A DNA stretch of 20,715 bases from an uncultured Clostridia bacterium (GTDB lineage Bacteria; Bacillota; Clostridia; Oscillospirales; CAG-272), in the NCBI GenBank assembly GCA_937893945.1, contig CALCTA010000132.1, forward strand, positions 1-20,715, in the 5' to 3' direction. This document shows positions 15,212 to 20,715 of the stretch, piece after piece. The position numbers and the translations under genes were made by a program. Position 1 is the first letter of the stretch; every line of letters starts with the position of its first letter. A model generated the notes under the pieces. That model was not told the DNA's origin and made no database searches. It saw only the letters and a program-made list of their open reading frames with translations.

Positions 15212-15452
15212 TTTGCTTGTCAAATCTGTTTTCAAGATAATAATCTATTATTAAATTTAAGAGATCGTCTCTGTCAACCTGCTGTATAGCGCCTCGAGCG
15301 TTGTTCCAGTCAGGCATATAGACGGGATCCTCAGAAAGAATATATCCCGCGATCTGTGTGGTAGGATTGTATCCCTTTTCGCGAAGAGATGCGTAAACGC
15401 TCTCTATAAGAGTCTCAAGTTCTGCCTTAGTCAAGGGCTTTTTATTGTTCAT
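15192..15452 (-). CDS. IreB-family (UPF0297/DUF965) regulatory protein, divergent N-terminus
   Basis: The 86-residue protein contains the IreB core: VYASLREKGYNPTTQIAGYI (19-38), then LSEDPVYMPDWNNARGAIQQ, and RDDLLNLIIDYYLEN. In Enterococcus IreB is a small phosphoprotein targeted by the PASTA kinase IreK and affects cephalosporin resistance. Its phosphorylated threonines lie in an N-terminal TxxTxxF-like segment. Here that segment is replaced by MNNKKPLTKAELE, leaving one threonine (T8). The ATG is well supported by AAGGAG. The usual alaS and ruvX neighbours are absent, and the gene leads directly into a DacF-like PBP gene with a 20-base overlap, which fits a cell-wall link. Confidence 0.8.
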   Translation of the reverse strand: MNNKKPLTKAELETLIESVYASLREKGYNPTTQIAGYILSEDPVYMPDWNNARGAIQQVDRDDLLNLIIDYYLENRFDKQNEVKNS

Positions 15453-15577
15453 ATAATAAATCTCCTTAGCTGTTCAAGCATTTTAGGAAGGGAAGCTTTT
15501 AGTTTTATTAAAGATGCGAAGCAAGCAAAATATCTGAATACCTATACTCCATAATTCCGCATAATTCTTCAAATATA

Positions 15578-15606
15578 AGTATAACATCACACAAGAATTT
15601 ATTCAA
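15578..15606 (-). promoter_or_regulatory. Sigma-A promoter of the ireB/dacF operon
   Basis: On the minus strand TTGAAT (15606-15601), 17 bases, TATACT (15583-15578). The leader before the ireB-like ATG is about 120 bases, and I see no clear structured regulator in it. Confidence 0.75.
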
Positions 15607-15648
15607 TATATTTTTGTTAATTTTTTAAAATAATTTTCCCTACGCTAC

Positions 15649-15677
15649 TTGATTTTTATAGAGTTATGGTGTATAAT
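15649..15677 (+). promoter_or_regulatory. Sigma-A promoter of fba
   Basis: TTGATT (15649-15654), 17 bases, TATAAT (15672-15677), with AAGGAG shortly before the ATG at 15712. It diverges from the ireB promoter. Confidence 0.85.
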
Positions 15678-15711
15678 ACTAACGGAATAAATTATTAAGG
15701 AGATTAATAGA

Positions 15712-16575
15712 ATGTTAGTTTCAGCAAAAGAAATGCTTACCAAAGCAAAAGCAGGCAAATATGCCGTAGGTCAGTTCAATATCAATAACCTTGAGTGGAC
15801 TAAGGCTATCCTTCAGACCGCTCAGGAGCTTAACTCTCCCGTTATCCTCGGCGTTTCCGAGGGCGCAGGAAAGTATATGTGCGGATATAAGACTGTCGTA
15901 GGTATGGTTAACGGTATGATCGACGAGCTCGGAATCACAGTTCCCGTTGCTCTCCACCTTGACCACGGCTCTTACGAGGGCTGCTACAAGTGCATCGAGG
16001 CAGGCTTCTCCTCCGTAATGTTCGACGGTTCTCACTATCCGATAGCAGAGAACGTTGCAAAGACCACCGAGCTCGTTAAGGTATGCGCAGAGAAGGGTCT
16101 CTCTCTCGAGGCTGAGGTTGGCGCTATCGGCGGCGAAGAGGACGGCGTTGTAGGTAGCGGTGAGTGTGCTGATCCCGCAGAGTGCAAGATGATCGCTGAT
16201 CTCGGCGTTACTATGCTTGCAGCAGGTATCGGTAACATACACGGCAAGTATCCCGCAAACTGGAAGGGTCTTTCCTTTGAGACTCTTGACGCAGTTCAGC
16301 AGCAGACAGGCGATATGCCTCTCGTTCTCCACGGCGGTACAGGTATCCCCGAGGATATGATCAAGAAGGCTATCTCTCTTGGCGTTGCAAAGATCAACGT
16401 TAACACCGAGTGCCAGCTCGCATTCGCGGCTGCTACAAGAGGCTACGTTGAGGCAGGCAAGGACCTTCAGGGTAAGGGCTTTGACCCCAGAAAGCTTCTC
16501 GCTCCCGGCGTTGAGGCTATCAAGGCTACCGTTAAGGAAAAGATGGAGCTCTTCGGCTCTGTTAACAAGGCTTGA
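15712..16575 (+). CDS. fba: Class II fructose-bisphosphate aldolase
   Basis: The 287-residue zinc enzyme splits fructose 1,6-bisphosphate into glyceraldehyde 3-phosphate and dihydroxyacetone phosphate in glycolysis. The class II signature LHLDHG (81-86) supplies catalytic D84 and zinc ligand H85. Further ligands lie in GIGNIHGKYP and LHGGTGIPEDMI, and NVNTECQLAF binds phosphate. Codon use is strongly biased (many CTC/CTT, GGC, AAG, GAG), as expected for an abundant protein. It has its own promoter, and a moderate terminator follows. The very similar tagatose-bisphosphate aldolases cannot be excluded by eye, but expression level and size favour the glycolytic enzyme. Confidence 0.95.
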   Translation: MLVSAKEMLTKAKAGKYAVGQFNINNLEWTKAILQTAQELNSPVILGVSEGAGKYMCGYKTVVGMVNGMIDELGITVPVALHLDHGSYEGCYKCIEAGFSSVMFDGSHYPIAENVAKTTELVKVCAEKGLSLEAEVGAIGGEEDGVVGSGECADPAECKMIADLGVTMLAAGIGNIHGKYPANWKGLSFETLDAVQQQTGDMPLVLHGGTGIPEDMIKKAISLGVAKINVNTECQLAFAAATRGYVEAGKDLQGKGFDPRKLLAPGVEAIKATVKEKMELFGSVNKA

Positions 16576-16590
16576 GCTTAGAATAATTAA

Positions 16591-16624
16591 AACAAGGGTT
16601 GCGGCTTATGCGGCAACCTTTGTT
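16591..16624 (+). terminator. Moderate terminator after fba
   Basis: AACAAGGGTTGC (16591-16602) pairs with GCAACCTTTGTT (16613-16624) with one G-T wobble. There is little T tract after it, so read-through into the downstream GTPase genes is plausible. Confidence 0.6.
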
Positions 16625-16671
16625 AATAGGAAAGATTTCATTATTCAATTTATTATTCAGAGGTGATTTTG

Positions 16672-17727
16672 GTGACAAAAATAGATATTATTTCAGGATT
16701 TCTCGGTGCAGGCAAGACTACGCTTATAAACCGTCTGATCCACGAGGCGTATAAGGGCGAGAAGATAGTTCTTATCGAAAACGAATTCGGTGAGATCGGT
16801 ATTGACGGCGGATTTCTCAAGGATGCGGGAATTGAAATATCCGAAATGAATTCGGGTTGCATCTGTTGCTCGCTCGTAGGCGATTTCAGCGAGGCACTCA
16901 AGAAGGTAGTAGATGAATACGCTCCTGACAGAATCCTTATCGAGCCCTCGGGCGTAGGTAAGCTCTCTGACGTTACTAAAGCAGTTCTTCAAGCAGAGAT
17001 AGAGGGCGCTGAGCTTAACAGCTCTGTTGCGGTCGTTGACGTCAACAAGTGCAAAATGTATATGAAGAACTTCGGTGAGTTCTTCGGAGATCAGATAGCA
17101 AATGCAGGCTGTGTACTTTTCAGCCACACAGATAAGACCACAGACGCAAAGCTTTCCGAGGCGCTTGCCCTCGTGAGAGAAAAGAACGCGAGTGCGGTCA
17201 TCATCACAACTCCTGCGGACAAGCTTGAGATAGGCTCTCTCGTAGCCGCTCTTGAAAAGAGATCTACTCTTGAACAGCACATCAAGGAGCTTATGGACGA
17301 GGATGCGTGTCCCGTTTGTGGCCATCATCACCATGAGCACGAGCATCACCATCATCACGATGATGACTGCGACTGCGGATGCCACGATCACGATCATCAT
17401 GAGCATCATCACCACGAGCACGAGCACGGTCATCACCACCATCATCATGCCGACGACGTATTCACAAGCTGGGGCAGAGAAACAGTCAAGAAGTTCAGCA
17501 AGGATGAGATATCTGACATTCTCGCAGCCCTTGAGGATAGCGAGAAATACGGTATGATACTTCGCGCTAAGGGTATGGTTGAGTGTAAGTGCGGCAAGTG
17601 GATATACTTCGATTACGTGCCGGGCGAGGCTGACGTACGAGAGGGAAGTCCCGAGCCTATCGGTAAGCTCTGCGTTATCGGTTCTAAAATCAATGAGGAA
17701 GCCATTGCGGCTTTGTTTGGAGTATAA
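16672..17727 (+). CDS. CobW/COG0523 GTPase with a histidine-rich insert (putative metallochaperone)
   Basis: The 351-residue protein is a G3E-family P-loop GTPase of COG0523, a group that delivers metal ions (zinc in ZNG1/ZagA, cobalt in CobW) to client proteins. Walker A is GFLGAGKTT (about 9-17), the metal-binding GCICC motif follows at about residue 63, and the Walker B-like IEPSG at about 90. The base-recognition motif, usually NKxD, reads SHTD. Between the GTPase and the C-terminal domain lies CPVCG followed by a stretch (about 218-262) with 26 histidines plus a CDCGC cluster, clearly a metal store. The C-terminal domain has a further CKCG. GTG at 16672 is the start, placed behind AGAGGTGA. 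No zinc-regulator box is recognised upstream. The next gene starts two bases after the stop. Confidence 0.9.
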   Translation: MTKIDIISGFLGAGKTTLINRLIHEAYKGEKIVLIENEFGEIGIDGGFLKDAGIEISEMNSGCICCSLVGDFSEALKKVVDEYAPDRILIEPSGVGKLSDVTKAVLQAEIEGAELNSSVAVVDVNKCKMYMKNFGEFFGDQIANAGCVLFSHTDKTTDAKLSEALALVREKNASAVIITTPADKLEIGSLVAALEKRSTLEQHIKELMDEDACPVCGHHHHEHEHHHHHDDDCDCGCHDHDHHEHHHHEHEHGHHHHHHADDVFTSWGRETVKKFSKDEISDILAALEDSEKYGMILRAKGMVECKCGKWIYFDYVPGEADVREGSPEPIGKLCVIGSKINEEAIAALFGV

Positions 17728-17729
17728 AA

Positions 17730-18671
17730 ATGAAAATTCCCGTATATCTGTTCACAGGATTTCTTGAGGGCGGCAAGACCTCTATAATTCAGGAATCGCT
17801 CGCCGATCAGAATTTCAACAGCGGTGAGAAGACTCTCGTCCTGCTTTGTGAGGAGGGAATCGAGGAGCTTGACACTTCTAAGTTCTGGGGCAAAAACGTA
17901 ACTATCGAGACTATTGACTCTGAGGATATGATAACAGAGGAAAATCTGCTTTCTTATACCAAGGGCAAGAAGATCGACAGAATTATAATAGAATACAACG
18001 GAATGTGGCTCTTGCAGACGCTTTACGATAATTTCCCTGAGAATTGGGGAATTTATCAGAGCATGATGTTTGCCGATGCAAACACCTTTATCTCCTACAA
18101 CAGCAATATGCGTCAGCTCGTTTACGATAAGGTCAAGGACGCCGAAATGCTTGTGCTCAACCGCGCAAATGAGGGCACTGACAAGGAAGAGATACACAAG
18201 ATAGTCCGCGGCATCTCGCGTATGACTGCCATCGTATATGACTATCCCGACGGACACGTTGAATACGACGAGATCGAGGATCCTCTGCCTTTTGATCTTA
18301 ATGCCGAACTTATCGACATCGCAGACGAGGATTACGCGCTCTGGTACAGAGATATGTCCGAGGAGCTTCCCAAGTATAACGGCAAAAAGGTAAAATTCAA
18401 GGGAATTATCGCAAACGATCCGCGCCTTCCTAAGAATTCTACCATCATCGGCAGACACGTTATGACCTGCTGTGTTGACGACATTCAGTACAGCGGCATG
18501 ATATGCATATTCAAGGATGAAAACAAGCTCAAGACTCGCGATTGGGTAACCGTGAAGGGAACACTCAAGATAGAGCCGCACAAGCTCTATCGCAATCAGG
18601 GTCCCGTGCTTTACGTTGAATCCACCGAATTTGCAGTACCGCCCAAGCAAGAGGTAGCCACATTTTATTGA
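17730..18671 (+). CDS. CobW-like P-loop domain fused to a TIGR03943/DUF1980-like domain
   Basis: The 313-residue protein begins with a second COG0523-like domain: Walker A GFLEGGKTS (9-17), Walker B-like IIIEYNG (about 87-93) and LVLNRAN in the base-recognition position. It lacks the CxCC metal motif of its neighbour. From about residue 210 it continues with KVKFKGIIANDPRLPKNS, IIGRHVMTCCVDDIQYSGM and RDWVTVKGTLKIE. These resemble the C-terminal domain of TIGR03943/YcgQ proteins (DUF1980), partners of a putative permease. The paired cysteines in MTCC are typical of that domain and may bind metal. No permease gene lies nearby. It starts two bases after the first GTPase gene, with GGAG inside that gene's end, so the two are coupled. 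Domain recognition is from motif recall. Confidence 0.75.
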   Translation: MKIPVYLFTGFLEGGKTSIIQESLADQNFNSGEKTLVLLCEEGIEELDTSKFWGKNVTIETIDSEDMITEENLLSYTKGKKIDRIIIEYNGMWLLQTLYDNFPENWGIYQSMMFADANTFISYNSNMRQLVYDKVKDAEMLVLNRANEGTDKEEIHKIVRGISRMTAIVYDYPDGHVEYDEIEDPLPFDLNAELIDIADEDYALWYRDMSEELPKYNGKKVKFKGIIANDPRLPKNSTIIGRHVMTCCVDDIQYSGMICIFKDENKLKTRDWVTVKGTLKIEPHKLYRNQGPVLYVESTEFAVPPKQEVATFY

Positions 18672-18686
18672 TAACGAGGTGAAATT

Positions 18687-19292
18687 ATGATAGGGACCTG
18701 TGTCAAATGCGGAAATCACAAATGGGATAAGATAGTCAAGGACGGCAAGGTCATCTGCCCCGAATGTAACCACTCCTGGAGCTATATAGCAAAGCCGCTA
18801 TTTATTCTCAGCGGATGCAGCGGTGTCGGCAAGACCACGACGGCAATAGAGATAATGCAAAAGCAGACAGACGTAGTAGTTCTTGACGCTGATATTTTCT
18901 GCGGAGTTCAAAACGCTACTACGGAAGAGGATTACAGAAGAAGAGTAGATACGCTTGAAAGCCTTTCACGTAACATTTCTCAAAGCGGCAAGCCTGTTCT
19001 TTGGACAATGGCGGGCAATCTTGATATGATCCCTACGTCTTATAATACCCGTTTCTTCAGCGGCATCCACACTCTCGTTCTGACCGTAGATGAAAAGGAT
19101 CTCAGACACAGAATGTCGGTCGGCAGAGGCATTACGGATAGCGGTTGGATAGAAGGATCGGTCGGATATAACGAGTATCTGCGCACCCACAAAAGCCTCG
19201 GCTCGCTGGAGTATGAGACGCTCGACATAACTGACAAAACGCCCGCAGAAGCAGCAAACGCCGTCATAGAATGGTTTAAAAAGTATCTTTAA
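18687..19292 (+). CDS. Zinc-ribbon plus P-loop nucleotide kinase-like protein
   Basis: The 201-residue protein opens with a zinc ribbon (C5-x2-C8, C24-x2-C27), then a P-loop kinase fold with Walker A GCSGVGKTT (43-51), VVLDADIFCG after strand 2, and a lid-like RHRMSVGRGI. It resembles small-molecule kinases (nucleoside, gluconate or shikimate type) or AAA-type ATPases rather than a G3E GTPase. The substrate is unknown. GAGGTGA precedes the ATG, which is 16 bases after the preceding gene, and a strong terminator follows, so it is the third gene of the cluster. It could act on a nucleotide or cofactor connected with the metal GTPases, but nothing in the sequence shows this. Confidence 0.7.
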   Translation: MIGTCVKCGNHKWDKIVKDGKVICPECNHSWSYIAKPLFILSGCSGVGKTTTAIEIMQKQTDVVVLDADIFCGVQNATTEEDYRRRVDTLESLSRNISQSGKPVLWTMAGNLDMIPTSYNTRFFSGIHTLVLTVDEKDLRHRMSVGRGITDSGWIEGSVGYNEYLRTHKSLGSLEYETLDITDKTPAEAANAVIEWFKKYL

Positions 19293-19318
19293 GCTCAAAA
19301 GTAAATAACAGAGCAATA

Positions 19319-19359
19319 AACCGCCGAGAGCAACCAAACGGTTACTCTCGGCGGTTTTT
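19319..19359 (+). terminator. Terminator of the GTPase/kinase cluster
   Basis: AACCGCCGAGAG (19319-19330) pairs exactly with CTCTCGGCGGTT (19345-19356), with an inner AACC/GGTT stem, then a five-T run (19355-19359). It also lies just past the 3' end of the convergent sigma-like gene and could serve it weakly. Confidence 0.9.
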
Positions 19360-19366
19360 CACATTA

Positions 19367-20715
19367 TCAAATTCTCAAAAACGTTCCAAGCATTTTTCTT
19401 TCATCGTTATCTTCATAGGAAATGTAACCTTGACGTAGAGCTTCCTCTAAAATTGCGCCTCGAAGGTTAAAAACATTCGCACATGCGTGATCGATCTGAT
19501 ATTCATCATCCTTCAAAAATGCAGGGATTTCTTTATGAATTTGTTCCCTACAGAACAGATAATGGCGCATAGCGATATTTACAGCATCGCGACGCAGATT
19601 TTCTAATGCTTCAAGATCTTTTGGCGGCATAACTTTATTTTTGCTTTTGAACATTACCAAGAACGTGGGAATGTATGATTCACCATCTTTTTTGATATAT
19701 CCATGTTTTTCAAGATAGGCAATAATCGATTGGTCCAATTTGTCAGTTTCGCCTTTTGCGATTGCAACAAGAGCTTGTGCATAAGAGTACGGCATTGACA
19801 TAGGCGTTTTATCTGAGATTCTTTGATATTGGAACTTGAATTGCTGAAATCCTATTTCCGTAAGATTCCCTTCAGCAGGTGAAGTCGCACAACCATGTAA
19901 CCCGACAAAAGCAGGTTCGTCACCTTGATAACTTTCCATGCCAAGAAGATCCCACTCTCCTCCATTTGGACGGATCGTATGCCCCCATTTTCCTAAATTC
20001 ACTATTGGAAACCCTTTTCTTGTTGCGTTAAAAGCGTCTAAGGTATCAAAATTGATAACATCTGTTTGATACATAAGTAATGCCCATTTCATATCCTCAA
20101 ACGGTTGATAACCTTCATGCCATTCGGGGCAATTCTCATTTTTCCAATTAATCTCATATTCCATTGCAGATATAACTGCTCGCGTAAGCTCGGGCGTAAT
20201 TGCTCGCAAATGAACATTTATTTTTTCTTGCGCATCTGCACTAACAATAAAGAAATTGGTTTCGTATTTGTTTCCGTTCTTTTTCATCAATGTAGCATCA
20301 ACAAGTCCGCGAAGTTCTTCTTCCATATACGGCAGCGCCACACCAACTTCCATTGCCAATTCTTCTGCAGTAGAGGGAGTTCTGTATGCTGCAAGTAAAA
20401 TATTTTTGCACAGCATTCGTGAAATATAATTCCAGGGCTCGCCGTACGTACCAAACAGTCCGTTACAGATAAAATCGATTTCTTCGGGATTATAACTAAG
20501 TTTTCCAAATTCTCTTGCCATATTCATACCTTCTTTCAATATGATTCTTGCACGGTGAAGTCTTTGCTGAACCGCGCTTATCGAAATAGAAAGCGACAAT
20601 GCTATATCACGAACACTCTTGTTTTCTATGTAATAGGCAACGACGATATTACGATAATCGCTTTTGATGAACGCCAACTCTCGCCGAAGCAGAGTCATTT
20701 GCTCTGTATGTATAA
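19367..20715 (-). CDS. Sigma-70 region 4 protein with long C-terminal extension, 5' end outside window
   Basis: The frame is open to the window edge: codons upstream of the ATG at 20698 (I H T E Q) contain no stop, and no ribosome site is seen. The gene is therefore probably incomplete and region 2 may lie outside. The visible part starts with a sigma-70 region 4 helix-turn-helix (FIKSDYRNIVVAYYIENKSV, then RDIALSLSISISAVQQRLHRAR). About 390 further residues follow: a segment with a winged-helix look at about 95-150 (RTPSTAEELAMEVGVALPYMEEELRGL), then an unfamiliar domain rich in aromatic residues (NCPEWHEGYQPFEDMKWALLMYQ, WDLLGMESYQGDEPAFVGLHG), then a helical C-terminus. It looks like an ECF-type sigma factor with a fused regulatory domain. 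Base composition is more AT-rich than in the neighbouring genes. Confidence 0.75.
   Translation of the reverse strand, partial: IHTEQMTLLRRELAFIKSDYRNIVVAYYIENKSVRDIALSLSISISAVQQRLHRARIILKEGMNMAREFGKLSYNPEEIDFICNGLFGTYGEPWNYISRMLCKNILLAAYRTPSTAEELAMEVGVALPYMEEELRGLVDATLMKKNGNKYETNFFIVSADAQEKINVHLRAITPELTRAVISAMEYEINWKNENCPEWHEGYQPFEDMKWALLMYQTDVINFDTLDAFNATRKGFPIVNLGKWGHTIRPNGGEWDLLGMESYQGDEPAFVGLHGCATSPAEGNLTEIGFQQFKFQYQRISDKTPMSMPYSYAQALVAIAKGETDKLDQSIIAYLEKHGYIKKDGESYIPTFLVMFKSKNKVMPPKDLEALENLRRDAVNIAMRHYLFCREQIHKEIPAFLKDDEYQIDHACANVFNLRGAILEEALRQGYISYEDNDERKMLGTFLRI

Noticed and set aside
16625..16671. Zinc-regulator (Zur) box before the COG0523 GTPase
   Set aside because: No match to the Zur-type palindrome. 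Only AT-rich sequence with a short direct repeat ATTATTCA is seen.
16693..17448. Antisense frame of 251 codons rich in Met and Val opposite the His-rich GTPase
   Set aside because: The Met/Val run is simply the complement of His codons CAT/CAC. The sense gene is clear.
17320..17455. Simple tandem DNA repeat in the CAT/CAC-rich stretch
   Set aside because: Codons alternate irregularly and encode a His-rich metal-binding segment within a conserved gene. It is not a microsatellite or CRISPR.
17613..18773. Long antisense open frame of 386 codons opposite the second CobW-like gene
   Set aside because: It lies wholly opposite well-supported coding genes, has no ribosome site or recognisable domain, and reflects codon bias of the true strand.

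Overview
The window looks like chromosomal DNA of a low-to-mid GC, endospore-forming member of the Clostridia, probably a gut Oscillospirales-type lineage. The evidence is a full-length SpoIVA spore-coat ATPase, an IreB-family protein, an HPr with both His15 and Ser46, strong AGGAGG-type ribosome sites, near-consensus sigma-A promoters with 17-base spacers, and GTG/TTG starts. Most of it is core genome. I see no transposase, phage genes or CRISPR array.

Layout. 1-1311: a leftward two-gene operon, a membrane-anchored XRE regulator and a PAP2-type membrane phosphatase. 1425-1801: a rightward tRNA-Ser(CGA) unit whose unusually long, hairpin-rich leader (about 220 bases) looks like a small palindromic repeat element inserted next to the tRNA. 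1832-2380: tag, a DNA repair glycosylase. 2447-6947: a promoter followed by rimM-trmD, an O-antigen-ligase-like polytopic protein and two DUF4330-like single-pass proteins. 7062-7459: hpr with its own promoter and terminator. 7535-10443: uvrC-rsmD-coaD, closed by a bidirectional terminator. 10465-13070 (leftward): a Xer-type tyrosine recombinase followed by spoIVA, whose Shine-Dalgarno is buried in a perfect 10-bp stem. 13151-13872: a hypothetical membrane protein as a single-gene unit. 13871-15606 (leftward): ireB-like gene and a DacF-like penicillin-binding protein with degenerate active-site motifs. 15649-16624: highly expressed class II aldolase fba. 16672-19292: three consecutive P-loop genes, namely a CobW/COG0523 GTPase with a 26-histidine insert, a CobW-like domain fused to a TIGR03943/DUF1980-like C-terminal domain, and a zinc-ribbon plus P-loop kinase-like protein. 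19367 to the right edge (leftward, incomplete at its 5' end): a sigma-70 region 4 domain followed by a long C-terminal extension.

The most interesting parts are the three-gene P-loop/metal cluster (a possible zinc-handling module), the tRNA-Ser leader whose hairpin overlaps the mature tRNA 5' end, the spoIVA leader in which a putative sigma-E promoter would start transcription past the anti-Shine-Dalgarno arm, and three proteins (DacF, PAP2, IreB) that keep the family fold signature but have lost key residues. Everything rests on reading the sequence by eye. No database search was run.
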